Assembly (NCBI RefSeq): GCF_002367995.1
Contig: NZ_AP018207.1
Location: forward strand, 6,610,104-6,674,103
From: Calothrix brevissima NIES-22
GTDB taxonomy: Bacteria; Cyanobacteriota; Cyanobacteriia; Cyanobacteriales; Nostocaceae
DNA: 64,000 bases
Direction: 5' to 3'
The notes under the pieces were generated by a model. The model was not told where the DNA came from, did no database searches, and worked only from the letters and a program-made list of their open reading frames with translations. This document shows positions 55,601 to 63,796 of this stretch, one piece after another. The number at the start of each line of letters is the position of its first letter. Position 1 is the stretch's first letter. Position numbers and translations under genes: made by a program.

Positions 55601-56493
55601 CCGGGAGAAAATCCCAACAAGGAACCGGATTAGGGTTAGCAATTAGTCGAAAATATGTAGAAATGATGGGGGGAGATATTACTGTTACCAGTATTTTAGG
55701 TGAAGGTAGTAAATTTACCTTTGATATTGAAATTCATCCCGCCTCAGCCAGCGAAATTCAGCTTCAACCAACAAAATCTTTAGTCATTGGTTTAGAACCG
55801 CCCCACAAAGAATATCGCATTTTAGTAGTTGACGATGCCGCCGAAAGCCGTCTGGTACTGGTGCAACTACTGACATCTATCGGGTTTAGAGTATGGGAAG
55901 CTACTAATGGTGAAGAGGCGATCGCGCTTTGGCAACAATACCAACCCCAGCTAATTTTAATGGATATGCGAATGCCCGTCATGGATGGTTATGAAGCCAC
56001 AAGAGTCATTAAAGCTACCGAATCTCAAAATCCCCCAGCCCAGCAGCAGACAATTATTATTGCCTTAACCGCCAACGCTTTTGAAGAACAACGAGCCGCC
56101 ATAATCGAAGCTGGCTGTGATGACTTAATTAACAAACCATTCCGCGAAGAAATTCTCCTAGAAAAACTCAGCCAATATTTACGAGTCAAATATCTTTATC
56201 AACAAGAAAACCATCAATTAACAACAGCAAGGCAAACATCAGCGCAAATGCTACCACCTGCTGATTTAATTCCTTTATTAGCACAAATGTCAACTGCATG
56301 GTTAAAAGAACTCTACCATGCCGCCGCTCAATGTAGTGACGATATGATTTTAAATTTACTCAATCAAATTACCTCAGATAACGATGAATTAAAAAACTAT
56401 CTCAGTGACTTAGCAAATAACTTTCAATTTGAGAAAATTATGGAGTTAACAGAGAAAGTAGATATCCAAGATGTCAAAACAATTCTACACTGA
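49624..56493 (+). CDS. Giant REC-PAS/GAF hybrid histidine kinase
   Basis: The 2289-residue protein is soluble. Order: receiver (1-125; Asp58), PAS (150-270), GAF (290-450), PAS (485-605), GAF (620-780), PAS (790-910), GAF (915-1070), four PAS units (1080-1595), GAF (1610-1780), HisKA with His1813 (ANMSHELRTPLN), HATPase (1930-2040; GTGLGLAISRK) and a C-terminal receiver with Asp2114 (DMRMPVMDG). The last 90 residues are helical. The GAF domains lack an evident bilin-binding Cys in the expected motif, so phytochrome-like photosensing is not supported. One PAS unit (about 1345-1465) closely resembles the fifth PAS of the kinase at 7255. Single-gene unit, no adjacent regulator. Confidence 0.92.
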   Translation: MANNNQQFTILLVDSKPETGIFLANILAAPDYRLQEVTSGNLALTAALASPPQMILLDVVLPDMHSYEVWQQLQSHKATKYIPVIFLGFDAELVKKIQPNKIDLVDFIAKPLRREEVLLRLHKQLNLQKVKARFHEHHQQLIQRKQQAIKQNRHNQSILDATKVGICLTDENGYFVEVNQDYCQMYGWEREELIGQPFTVHYGNLTFSEKAHLIQQYKNFLALNTQPEKREFTITRKDGSRLNVEMIQAICQKDYSKFVVTTLIDISTHQATQTRQKSRERYLAALGQIQHQLLSFDGSNKYYKKIVEILGPITKASRVYIYEQRPGIASNFAISQCGEWCAPGIPPKILHPTRKTVSAEDFSLRWATLLTQGEAIAEIVTECPDLERGKLELQGVFAILMLPIIVNGEFVGLIGFDNCVEVRSWETAEISILQAIANAIAIAHQRKQAEDHLKAQIIQLQQEISVSEASRKARLVALKSSEGKYRQLVETSQDMIWSVDVDGVINFVNPAVKQFFGYEPEQMIGRNFTDFILPEQVALIQQKFASLLGGESIFHEEVSCFAQDGNILYLTINAIAVQNHDDSVVGITGTASNITERKRAEQALHTSALKLLQHNLVLTELAKNQVLYQEDLKAAVREITEVGARNLEVERASVWLYGENDNILQCVDLFTHCQQQHSQGNSLCATDYPNYFQALHSDPIIVAHEAATDPRTKEFLDAYLTPFNITSMLNTPIRLGGKTVGVLCLEAVAIPHHWTLEDQNFARSLGNLVSLALEARERRRAEAARRMSEEKLGSALRSSPDPISLSTFPDMRYIEVNDSFCTFFGYSRSQVIGHTSAELGIWANPEESNFLRQMLEQTKVLRNHEVDIRTAGGEIKTTLLSAEMSEIDGQKYILGTAKDITERKQAENESRLLLLTTQAMTRAIDVNSALSMVLRLICQNIDWDFGEAWIPSDDGAILEHSLGWYGDRNNLEEFCLESKSLKLALGEGLPGRVWQSKQPEWIEDISRVAQPIFLRSPQATNIGLKAVFGVPIIAANKVLAVLVFFKSTAMSVDKRLLLLVGAVASQLGGLIQRKQVEAAHRKSEERLQLALEASDLGLWDWDFTSGRIYRDWRWKKMLGYTEDEIEENQQAFEELVHPEDLAAVKSALENHLQGATSVYEAEFRMRCASGIWKWIQTRAQIFERDEQGIPLRMTGTHKDITERKTLEREIALREARLNAFFSGAPVGMDILDKQLRFVQINELMAEIHGKPQKNHVGRTIYEVVPQMAPFVAPFYKQVLLTGQPILNLEVSIPSAKKPEIVRHFLVSYFPIPGEDDRPLGVGTVMVEISDRKYAEQKLRLANERLQYLLTSSPVVIYSSKTSGDFGHTFMSENVKTMLGYEAREFLENPNFWLRHVHQEDVEYILSKFSLLFEQEYSSYEYRFLHADGTYHWLYEQVRLIRDEAGKPIECVGYWADVNARKLAELALQASQQRYQLLAEASPACIFHTDVDGNVLYLNQRWTEITGLSLAESLRKAWTKAIHPEDRRRVVNKWKQARAAKNGYKLEYRILRTNGAIVWVLSQCLPEMGDDGEIKGYIGTVTDITERKLAEEALKESAEREKAIAQVIQRMRQTLDLETIFAATTQELRQVLDCDRVAVYRCDLENNGEFVSESVEAGWISLIELQANYPNLKLESDRGIMTLLMNADILPNTDLSTEQNLTYQCVEDIYHAGFTPETINLLERFQAKAYITVPILCGDKLWGLLTSYQNSHPRQWKTEEINIAVQIGNQLGVALQQVQLLAQTQSQSQALQAAVVAADAANRAKSEFLANMSHELRTPLNAILGFTQIMSRENSLSHEHQQHLAIINRAGEHLLSLINDILEMSKIEAGRSTLNISSFNLINLLNSLEKMLNLRASAKNLELIFEYAPNIPQYVQTDESKLLQVLLNLLGNAIKFTNQGSVILRVYSTSLEAAENPPHPPQPSRIFFEVEDTGLGIAPQEINLLFEAFGQTETGRKSQQGTGLGLAISRKYVEMMGGDITVTSILGEGSKFTFDIEIHPASASEIQLQPTKSLVIGLEPPHKEYRILVVDDAAESRLVLVQLLTSIGFRVWEATNGEEAIALWQQYQPQLILMDMRMPVMDGYEATRVIKATESQNPPAQQQTIIIALTANAFEEQRAAIIEAGCDDLINKPFREEILLEKLSQYLRVKYLYQQENHQLTTARQTSAQMLPPADLIPLLAQMSTAWLKELYHAAAQCSDDMILNLLNQITSDNDELKNYLSDLANNFQFEKIMELTEKVDIQDVKTILH

Positions 56494-56848
56494 AGATGAT
56501 ATTTTTGAGCCAATACTTGAGCAATTTCACCTACTTCATCATGTTTGATACTGAAAAGAGCATGGAGAAGATTAGGGAAAATGTCTGGTGTGATAGTATC
56601 CTGAGTAATGATAGGATACCTTGCCTCTACCATCTGTTGCCTTATTTTTGCAAATTATTATTACCAACTCTAGAAACTTGAACAGACATATTGCTTGAGT
56701 TCAGTTACTCTATCCTCAATAGCTCTCAAGCTAGTTGATTGAGGAATTTCTGCTGAGTTCCAATTTTCCTCTTTATCCCCCTTGACACTCCAGTTCACTG
56801 GAGGATTCAAGATGAAATTAATCTTGAACACAATTTCATAATTGGAGC
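56494..56848. other. Spacer carrying the copA control region
   Basis: No gene supported. Its last part contains the MerR-type promoter listed separately. Confidence 0.5.
56782..56813 (+). promoter_or_regulatory. MerR-type metal-responsive promoter of the ATPase gene
   Basis: TTGACA (-35) is separated by 20 bases from CAAGAT (-10-like). The spacer is filled by the perfect inverted repeat CTCCAG-TTCA-CTGGAG (56788-56803). Overlong spacers with an embedded palindrome are the hallmark of promoters untwisted by MerR-family activators. The ATPase ATG follows 42 bases later. Confidence 0.75.
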
Positions 56849-56854
56849 TTGCAT

Positions 56855-59119
56855 ATGGAAAATGCCACATTAAAGTTACGCGGTATGGGTTGCGCAGCCT
56901 GTGCTAAAAGTATAGAAGATGCTATTCGTTCTGTCCCTGGTGTGAATGAATGTAGCGTCAATTTTGGAGCAGAACAAGCAACTGTAGATTACAATCCCAA
57001 AACCACAGATTTACAAGCCATTCAAGATGCGGTGGATGCAGCCGGTTATGCTGCTTATCCCCTAGAAGCACAAAACTTGCTGGCGGGAGAAGATGATGAA
57101 GAAAAACGACATCGACAGCAAGAATCTAGCGAATTGCGGCGCAAGGTGACGCTAGGCGGCATTATTAGCGCTGTATTGCTCATTGGCTCTCTCCCGATGA
57201 TGACAGGCTTAAATCTGCCTTTTATCCCTACATGGTTGCATAACCCTTGGTTGCAATTAGTTCTTACCACTCCCGTACAGTTTTGGTGTGGTTACTCGTT
57301 TTACGTTAACACCTGGAAAGCATTAAAGCGTCATGCGGCAACAATGGATACTTTAATTGCTTTGGGTACAAGTGCCGCATATTTTTATTCTCTATTTGCC
57401 ACATTAGTTCCCGGCTTTTTCATGGCTCAGGGATTGATGCCAGATGTATATTATGAAACAGCAGCGATTGTCATTACCTTAATTTTATTAGGGCGATTGT
57501 TTGAAAATCGCGCTAAAGGAGAAACTTCCGCAGCCATTCGCAACTTAATCGGCTTACAGGCGAAAACTGCGCGGTTGATTCGCAACGGTAAAGAAATCGA
57601 TGTACCGATTGAGCAAGTAGCCATTGGTGATGTCGTATTGGTGCGCCCTGGTGAAAAAATTCCCGTTGATGGCGAAGTAGTTGCGGGGATATCTACAGTT
57701 GATGAAGCGATGGTAACCGGGGAAAGCGTAGCAGTGAAAAAGCAACCGGGGGATGAAGTTATTGGTGCAACTATCAACAAAACTGGAAGTTTTCAATTTC
57801 GCGCTACCAGGGTAGGGAAAGATACTGTCTTGGCGCAGATTGTGCAGTTAGTACAGCAAGCCCAAGGTTCAAAAGCACCTATTCAAAGATTAGCAGACCA
57901 AGTTACCAGATGGTTTGTGCCGGCAGTAATTGCGATCGCGCTTTTTACCTTTATAATTTGGTACAACATCATGGGTAATATCACCCTGGCGTTGATGACT
58001 ACAGTTGGGGTGTTAATTATCGCTTGCCCTTGTGCTTTGGGTTTAGCTACACCCACATCGGTGATGGTGGGAACGGGTAAAGGTGCAGAAAACGGGATTT
58101 TAATTAAAGGTGCAGAAAGCTTAGAACTAGCACATCAAATTAAAACCATTGTCTTAGATAAAACCGGCACTATTACCCAAGGTAAACCAACAGTTACAGA
58201 TTTTCTCACAGTTAATGGCACAGCTAACAGTAACGAAATTCAGTTAATTCAATTAGCTGCATCCTTAGAACGAAATTCCGAACATCCTTTAGCCGAAGCA
58301 GTTGTCAGATATGCTCAATCTCAAGAAGTACCATTAACAGAGGCGAGAGATTTTGAGGCAATTTCTGGGAGTGGCGTACAAGGTATTGTTTCTCACAAAC
58401 TAGTGCAAATTGGTACCCAACGCTGGATGGAAGAATTAAAAATTAACACCCAAGCCTTGCAAACAGAAAAAGAACGCTTAGAATATTTGGGTAAAACCGC
58501 CGTATGGTTAGCAGTTGACGGCGAAATTCAAGGATTAATGGGAATTGCGGATGCAATTAAACCCACTTCCACCCAAGCGATAAAAGCATTGCAAAAACTC
58601 GGTTTAGAAGTTGTTATGTTAACAGGTGACAACCGCCGCACCGCCGAAAGTATAGCGCGAGAAGTGGGAATTAAACGAGTATTAGCCGAAGTGCGTCCCG
58701 ATCAAAAAGCGGCTACAGTCCAAGCAATCCAAGCAGAAGGTAAAATTGTAGCAATGGTTGGTGATGGAATCAACGATGCACCAGCTTTAGCTCAAGCCGA
58801 TGTGGGTATAGCCATTGGTACAGGTACAGATATTGCGATCGCTGCTAGTGATATTACCTTAATATCTGGTGATTTACTAAGTATAGTCACAGCAATTCAA
58901 CTCAGCCGCGCCACAATTCGCAATATCCGCCAAAATCTCTTCTTTGCCTTTATTTACAACGTCGCCGGAATTCCCATCGCCGCCGGAATTCTCTTCCCCT
59001 TCTTCGGTTGGTTGCTAAATCCCATCATCGCCGGTGCAGCAATGGCTTTTAGTTCAGTTTCCGTAGTGACTAACGCTCTGCGTTTGCGTAACTTTCAAGC
59101 TAAAGGGGTTAGAGGCTAG
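56855..59119 (+). CDS. copA: CopA-type copper-translocating P-type ATPase
   Basis: 754 residues from the ATG at 56855. One N-terminal metal-binding domain ([14 protein letters not shown], CxxC), eight membrane helices, the CPC motif in [12 protein letters not shown], phosphorylation site [10 protein letters not shown], the HP motif SEHPLAEA and [11 protein letters not shown]. The YN in TM7 and the [14 protein letters not shown] end fit the Cu(I) P1B-1 class. It exports Cu(I) or delivers it to thylakoid or periplasmic cuproproteins. An upstream TTG (56849) is open. Operon with the small membrane protein 68 bases downstream. Confidence 0.93.
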   Translation: MENATLKLRGMGCAACAKSIEDAIRSVPGVNECSVNFGAEQATVDYNPKTTDLQAIQDAVDAAGYAAYPLEAQNLLAGEDDEEKRHRQQESSELRRKVTLGGIISAVLLIGSLPMMTGLNLPFIPTWLHNPWLQLVLTTPVQFWCGYSFYVNTWKALKRHAATMDTLIALGTSAAYFYSLFATLVPGFFMAQGLMPDVYYETAAIVITLILLGRLFENRAKGETSAAIRNLIGLQAKTARLIRNGKEIDVPIEQVAIGDVVLVRPGEKIPVDGEVVAGISTVDEAMVTGESVAVKKQPGDEVIGATINKTGSFQFRATRVGKDTVLAQIVQLVQQAQGSKAPIQRLADQVTRWFVPAVIAIALFTFIIWYNIMGNITLALMTTVGVLIIACPCALGLATPTSVMVGTGKGAENGILIKGAESLELAHQIKTIVLDKTGTITQGKPTVTDFLTVNGTANSNEIQLIQLAASLERNSEHPLAEAVVRYAQSQEVPLTEARDFEAISGSGVQGIVSHKLVQIGTQRWMEELKINTQALQTEKERLEYLGKTAVWLAVDGEIQGLMGIADAIKPTSTQAIKALQKLGLEVVMLTGDNRRTAESIAREVGIKRVLAEVRPDQKAATVQAIQAEGKIVAMVGDGINDAPALAQADVGIAIGTGTDIAIAASDITLISGDLLSIVTAIQLSRATIRNIRQNLFFAFIYNVAGIPIAAGILFPFFGWLLNPIIAGAAMAFSSVSVVTNALRLRNFQAKGVRG

Positions 59120-59187
59120 ACAAATTGTACAGACAAGGGTTATCGCGTCTTTAAACAAGCCAAGCGCAATAAAACAGGAGGTTTTTT

Positions 59188-59472
59188 ATGGTGAAGAAAA
59201 CAGCATTGATCGGTAGTATAGTTAGTTTTGGGATATTATTCGGAATTACATCTAGTCAAGCAGTTGCGCAAACATCCCACGCAGTGCATTCATCGCCAAC
59301 AGTTCAAACCCAGCAATTTCAAAGAATTGAACAACCATTAGGAAATAAAATCGCCGTTACTCTTGGCGGATTGGGATTAATAGGCTTAGAAATTTGGTGG
59401 TTTTTGCTGAGTAAACCCAAATTTCAGACAGCAGTGGCTAAAGATGAGAATCTGAAAATAATTCGTAATTGA
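59188..59472 (+). CDS. Small exported/membrane-anchored protein, copA-linked
   Basis: 94 residues. The signal-like N-terminus (MVKKTALIGSIVSFGILFGI) ends SQAVAQ, then a His/Ser-containing stretch, one membrane segment (KIAVTLGGLGLIGLEIWWFL) and a short charged tail. It resembles the N-terminal anchor of membrane-bound cupredoxin-domain proteins that often follow copA in cyanobacteria, but the cupredoxin domain is missing, so it may be a truncated form or a separate small protein. AGGAGG ribosome binding site. Confidence 0.7.
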   Translation: MVKKTALIGSIVSFGILFGITSSQAVAQTSHAVHSSPTVQTQQFQRIEQPLGNKIAVTLGGLGLIGLEIWWFLLSKPKFQTAVAKDENLKIIRN

Positions 59473-59520
59473 TAATTATGTTGAATTAATATTCACAACC
59501 AAATGCGATCGCTTTCCTGC

Positions 59521-59552
59521 TTGACTCTCCAGTCAAATGGAGAGTCTATCAT
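59521..59552 (+). promoter_or_regulatory. MerR-type operator before the merR gene
   Basis: TTGACT (-35), 20-base spacer, TATCAT (-10). The inverted repeat ACTCTCCA / TGGAGAGT (59524-59545) fills the spacer. It aligns base for base in layout with the copA promoter at 56782, so one regulator probably binds both. Confidence 0.75.
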
Positions 59553-59590
59553 AAAATCGATAATCATATCGCACTCAGGGTTTGGTAAGT

Positions 59591-60004
59591 ATGTTAGCTC
59601 AAGCAGAAGCAAAGCAGATAGGTGTAGTTGCCAAAGAAAGCGGCGTACCAATTAAAACTATTCGCTATTATGAAGAACTTGGTTTACTCAAATCATCAGG
59701 AAGAACAGAAGGCGGATTTAGATTATTTAACGCTGATGTTTTAGAACGACTGCACTTTATTAAACGTGCCCAAAGTTTAGGATTAAGTTTATCGGAAATT
59801 AAAGAATTTTTAAACGTTCATGATAGCGGTGAATTACCTTGCGAACATATCAAGATGAGACTGGAAGATAAAGTAAAAGCTATTGATGAACAAATTCAGC
59901 AATTAATGATTTTGAGACAAGAATTATCAGGTTTGCTTTCCGGATGGGAAATTAAACCAGATAAACATCATTCCACTATTTGTCCTATTATTGAACATGA
60001 ATAA
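59591..60004 (+). CDS. MerR-family metal-responsive regulator
   Basis: 137 residues from the ATG at 59591. A winged-helix DNA-binding domain (KTIRYYEELGLLKSSGRTEG) is followed by the dimerisation helix and two metal-ligand regions, LPCEHIK and STICPIIEHE, the CueR/ZntR-type layout. The Cys in LPCEHI sits where CueR has Ser and ZntR has Cys, which usually favours divalent ions, in contrast to the Cu(I)-type ATPase it appears to control. Probably activates its own gene and copA. TTG start at 59582 is an alternative. Confidence 0.9.
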   Translation: MLAQAEAKQIGVVAKESGVPIKTIRYYEELGLLKSSGRTEGGFRLFNADVLERLHFIKRAQSLGLSLSEIKEFLNVHDSGELPCEHIKMRLEDKVKAIDEQIQQLMILRQELSGLLSGWEIKPDKHHSTICPIIEHE

Positions 60005-60106
60005 TCAAAGTTACCAAATAATACAAGTAGAGTGGGCAATCCCCACCCTACTTTAATTTGAGAAATCAAATATGAGTTGTTTTATCAATTGAGAGATAAT
60101 GCTATT

Positions 60107-60340
60107 TTATGCAGCAACTTCATCTTGGTTTAGCACCTGCAACCATTCGACAATTGTTTGACGTTGAACAGCATTTACCTTGATACTTGCACAGCGTAGC
60201 GCCACTCTGGGGAAGATAGCGCGTAAATCAGCTAACATTTCCATTGTCTCGCAAGCTTCTAAGCAATCAGCAATATAATCAATAGATTCTAGGGTGAGCC
60301 ATTCGGGTGTCGCTTCTTTGTCGCAAATATGATACTTCAT
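60107..60340 (-). CDS. Unrecognised 77-aa acidic protein
   Basis: MKYHICDKEATPEWLTLESI and DCLEACETMEMLADLRAIFP with several Cys, no signal or membrane segment. A helical small protein of a kind seen as hypothetical in cyanobacteria. Codon use is like the neighbours'. Function unknown. Confidence 0.6.
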   Translation of the reverse strand: MKYHICDKEATPEWLTLESIDYIADCLEACETMEMLADLRAIFPRVALRCASIKVNAVQRQTIVEWLQVLNQDEVAA

Positions 60341-60804
60341 GATATGTCAGATTAGGCGATCGCATTTTCTATTCCCCAAAAGGGGATAAATTTTCCCAAT
60401 ACAAGTTTAACTAGTATAACTTACTACCATATAATTTCTCACCAGCCAGTCTAGTCTTCAGTTTTCTTCAGCTATCTGCTGATGATGCTTTATTATAGCC
60501 CTCACTCCAGTCAGCGAACACAAAACAGTGGTTCGTCATTAGCCAAGCTGCTTTGAAGCGCTGTAAATCTCTAATTTTAGATATTGGTAATGAGTAATCT
60601 AGCGCAATTTATATTCGGGTTTACCGAACCGTAAAATTCGCGGAAACCGTAATATATTTTCCCGCGTAATTAAGTTCGGTAATCATCATGAGTGCAGTGA
60701 TAAAAACCGAATTTACACAAGTTTTCATCGTGATTAATATAAGAATCAAAGCAACGAATTAAATCGTAACTCCAGTAAATAAACAATTAGAGGTTAGAAA
60801 CAAT
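60341..60804. other. Spacer with possible Hsp20 leader structure
   Basis: AT-rich, with no repeat tract. Scattered GGTTTACCGAACCG- and AAACCG-type motifs are present without clear order. The last 40 bases can form the hairpin described for the hsp20 leader. Confidence 0.4.
60767..60796 (+). promoter_or_regulatory. Candidate RNA-thermometer hairpin before hsp20
   Basis: TAACT (60767-60771) can pair with GGTTA (60792-60796), covering the AGAGG ribosome binding site eight bases before the ATG. The stem is short with one G-U pair. Cyanobacterial small heat-shock genes are known to use such hairpins (the Synechocystis hsp17 thermometer), but this assignment is inferred. Confidence 0.3.
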
Positions 60805-61224
60805 ATGGCTATTTTACGTTACAACCCATTTGCTGAAATCACTACAGTGCAACGTCAAATTGATAAAATATTTGAAGATTTACAAGCACAAACCTTGAAG
60901 ACTCCAGCAGCAGAATTGACGGAAACTGATGATGCTTTGTATCTCAGACTCGAACTACCTGGAGTAGCAGCAAAAGATGTAGATATTGAAGTAACTGAAA
61001 ATGCTGTTAAGGTAGTAGCAGAACGGAAAACTGAAAATCAAGAGCGGACTCGTTCTGAATTTTATTACGGTAAATTTCAGCGTGTAATTCCCCTAAAAGC
61101 GAGAATTCAAAATACCAATGTTACCGCAGATTATCAAGATGGTATTTTGACTTTGACATTGCCCAAATCTGAGCAAGAAAAGAACAAAGTTGTCAAAGTT
61201 AATCTAGAACAACCTACTGCTTAG
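60805..61224 (+). CDS. Small heat-shock protein, Hsp20/alpha-crystallin
   Basis: The 139-residue protein has a short N-terminal arm (LRYNPFAEITTVQRQID), the alpha-crystallin domain (LYLRLELPGVAAKDVDIEVT) and the conserved GILTLTLPKSE. It forms oligomers that hold unfolding proteins and protects thylakoids under heat. A single gene with its own leader. Confidence 0.94.
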   Translation: MAILRYNPFAEITTVQRQIDKIFEDLQAQTLKTPAAELTETDDALYLRLELPGVAAKDVDIEVTENAVKVVAERKTENQERTRSEFYYGKFQRVIPLKARIQNTNVTADYQDGILTLTLPKSEQEKNKVVKVNLEQPTA

Positions 61225-61402
61225 TTTGAAGCTTTTTCCTCCAATGGTTGATTGAGATAAATTAGAGCTTGGTGATATTATTACCAAGTTCTTTTTTTCT
61301 ATGATAGTACAAGCTTTGGGGCATGGCAGTGCCAGTTCCCCTACAATCAACGCTTATCTATACCTCACCAACTGGCAATTTGCTGTAATTACGAATTACA
61401 AA

Positions 61403-61717
61403 TTATTCTGCTTTATTGTTACTCTGAGATTGCTCTTGAATAGTAGCTATTCCATGTATACCAAGTCCCATAATTAGTCCGCCAATTAATCCCCAAGTAC
61501 CATCAGCGAATACATTAATCCGATGAGCTAAAGTGCGATGATAAGCATAATCTAATTGTCTATCACTCGCTTGCTTATTTCGTGCTAACTGTTCTATATA
61601 ATTTTCCGCTTTTCCTAATGCTGCATAATCTAAAATAAACCAATAAAGCGATACCCCTATCACTGCTAAACCGGGGATAACCAAAGTAATTAAAAGAATT
61701 ATTTTACGTGTATTCAT
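61403..61717 (-). CDS. Small two-helix membrane protein
   Basis: 104 residues. One membrane segment near the N-terminus (IILLITLVIPGLAVIGVSLY), a charged central helix (AENYIEQLARNKQASDRQ), then a second glycine-rich membrane segment (GTWGLIGGLIMGLGIHGI) and a polar tail. No family recognised. Common as a hypothetical in cyanobacteria. Confidence 0.7.
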   Translation of the reverse strand: MNTRKIILLITLVIPGLAVIGVSLYWFILDYAALGKAENYIEQLARNKQASDRQLDYAYHRTLAHRINVFADGTWGLIGGLIMGLGIHGIATIQEQSQSNNKAE

Positions 61718-61786
61718 TTAACTGTAAAACTTACAAAAAAATAGGTTGAGCAAAATTCAAAACTTCTTGAAACGCACAGTAACCAC

Positions 61787-61856
61787 AATCAACAGTCAAC
61801 AGTCAACAGTCAACAATTTTCACCATTGACCATTGACTATTGACTATTGACTATAA
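61787..61856. repeat. Heptamer STRR after the peroxiredoxin gene
   Basis: TCAACAG units then TTGACTA / TTGACCA units, ending two bases before the stop codon complement of the peroxiredoxin gene. Confidence 0.8.
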
Positions 61857-61857
61857 A

Positions 61858-62592
61858 CTATCCTTCACCAAAATAAGCTGCTAAAGCTTCCGAACCACCA
61901 ATTAATTGTCCATCAATAAATACTTGGGGTACTGTTGTTGCACCTGTAACTGCTTTTAAAGAATGAGTAGTTACATCTTTACCTAAGACAATTTCTTCAT
62001 AGTTTAAGCCATGTTCTTTGAGTAAAGCTTTAGCGCGCGCGCAGTAAGGACAACCTACTTTAGCAAATAAAGACACTAGTTTCGGCTTCACTGCTTGGGG
62101 ATTAATATATCTGAGCATGGTTTCTGCATCAGATACTTTAAAGGGATCTCCTGGTTCTTCTGGCTCGATAAACATGTTATCAATTACACCATCTTTAACC
62201 AGCATGGAATAACGCCAAGAGCGTTTACCAAAGCCCAGGTCTGATTTATCTACAAGCATTCCCATACCTTCAGTAAATTCACCGTTACCATCAGGTATTA
62301 AAATGATATTACTAGCTTCTTGGTCTTTTGCCCATTCATTCATCACAAAGGCGTCGTTGACAGAAATACAAACAATGTCATCAACACCATTTTCTTTAAA
62401 CACATTCGCCAACTGGTTATAACCTGGTAGGTGGGTAGAAGAACAAGTTGGAGTAAAAGCGCCTGGTAAGGAGAAGACAACCACTGTTTTATCAGCAAAC
62501 AAATCGTCAGTGGTGATATTTACCCACTGATTGTTTTGACGAGTACGGAATGTTACATTGGGGACTCTTTGTCCTCGGCGATTTGACAGCAT
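61858..62592 (-). CDS. Peroxiredoxin-glutaredoxin fusion
   Basis: 244 residues from the ATG at 62592, preceded by GGAGGT. The N-terminal 160 residues are a Prx5-type peroxiredoxin with the peroxidatic Cys in [13 protein letters not shown]. The C-terminal 75 are a glutaredoxin with the CPYC active site in [14 protein letters not shown] and [14 protein letters not shown]. The fusion reduces peroxides with glutathione directly and is common in cyanobacteria and some pathogens. Confidence 0.94.
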   Translation of the reverse strand: MLSNRRGQRVPNVTFRTRQNNQWVNITTDDLFADKTVVVFSLPGAFTPTCSSTHLPGYNQLANVFKENGVDDIVCISVNDAFVMNEWAKDQEASNIILIPDGNGEFTEGMGMLVDKSDLGFGKRSWRYSMLVKDGVIDNMFIEPEEPGDPFKVSDAETMLRYINPQAVKPKLVSLFAKVGCPYCARAKALLKEHGLNYEEIVLGKDVTTHSLKAVTGATTVPQVFIDGQLIGGSEALAAYFGEG

Positions 62593-62673
62593 AATACCTC
62601 CGAAAATTATCAATCAATGGATAGTATGAGGCGATCGCTAGTCTAAATGTCAATAAGTGTACAATTTTACTAG

Positions 62674-63594
62674 CTAGGAGCGGCTACCAGCAGGTTCAGT
62701 GATAAAAGGTGCGATCGCGGCTACAAATTCAGCAGTCGATTCATATGGTAGAACATTACGCCCAGTTAGTTTGATTCCTCGTCCATGAGGTAAACAGGCG
62801 AGGTAATCTGCTAGGCGTTCGTCTGGGGTTTCGGCTTTACCTTCGCGGCTAATACTTGAGGCTTGTTCCCCAACGACAACTAATGTCGGTTGATGAATAG
62901 ACGCAATTTCTTGACTATAATCTTGTCGCCAAAATCCCGCTAAAAATGAAAAGACGGCATGGCGATTAGCAGTATTTGCTGCACCCGCTAATAAAGCATT
63001 TAACCATTCTGCATCTACAGTATCGCCGGTAGCAAAAAGTTGCCGGGTAGAAAAAGAGCGCAAAAATTTTGGCGTGCGTGCATAAAGATAAAAAGCTTTA
63101 CCAAAAGGTGAGTCAAACAAATTCCAAGCAAGTTTTTGTTGCCATTTTGGTGCTATTTTCGTAATAGTAGCCCAAGCTGGAGGGCCAGCAAATATTAAGG
63201 AGTGAATTAACTGGGGTGATTTTTGCACTAACTTAATAGCAATCGAGAATAAAGCACCTTGTACTAAGATAATTACGGGTTTTTGAATTACATTTTGCAA
63301 AAAGTAATTTAACTGCTCTGCCCAATCATCGGGATTGTAGGCGACATGGGGCATATCGCTTTCACCACATCCCAATAAATCAGGATTATAAATTTGGTTT
63401 TGCTGTCCAGATTGATACCATTCTCGACAAAATCTTTGCCAAAATTGCCGCGATAAACCTACACCAACAGGATGAATTAGTAATAAAGGTATACCTTGAG
63501 GTGAAGAATTATTTGGTTGCTGAATTTCGTAAGCACAGCGATAATTTTGCCAAGTGTAAAATTGGGTATTAGATTTGTCATTTTTCATTGTCAT
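62674..63594 (-). CDS. Alpha/beta-hydrolase-fold protein without the usual nucleophile
   Basis: About 307 residues from the ATG at 63594. The fold is clear: PLLLIHPVGVGLSRQFWQRF with the oxyanion HPVG, NPDLLGCGESDMP, a cap region and LVVVGEQASS near the acid strand. The nucleophile elbow, normally GxSxG, reads VQGALFS, with Ala where Ser is expected. It may be a pseudo-hydrolase or use another residue. The open frame extends upstream to 63738, but the extra 48 residues do not look native. Confidence 0.8.
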   Translation of the reverse strand: MTMKNDKSNTQFYTWQNYRCAYEIQQPNNSSPQGIPLLLIHPVGVGLSRQFWQRFCREWYQSGQQNQIYNPDLLGCGESDMPHVAYNPDDWAEQLNYFLQNVIQKPVIILVQGALFSIAIKLVQKSPQLIHSLIFAGPPAWATITKIAPKWQQKLAWNLFDSPFGKAFYLYARTPKFLRSFSTRQLFATGDTVDAEWLNALLAGAANTANRHAVFSFLAGFWRQDYSQEIASIHQPTLVVVGEQASSISREGKAETPDERLADYLACLPHGRGIKLTGRNVLPYESTAEFVAAIAPFITEPAGSRS

Positions 63595-63796
63595 TAGATT
63601 TGTCAGTAACAACTCGTAGGGATAGGGTAACTCCACACATACAATTTGGAATAATTCATTCCAGCTACCATTAATAGATTGGCGATCGCATCTATCTAGG
63701 TGCGTAAAAGTGCTTATATAAATCGTGACAAAGGACAAATAGGACTTTTTGTAAATCTTTGATACTAACAGCGCCTAAATCGACTAAGCTTATGTT

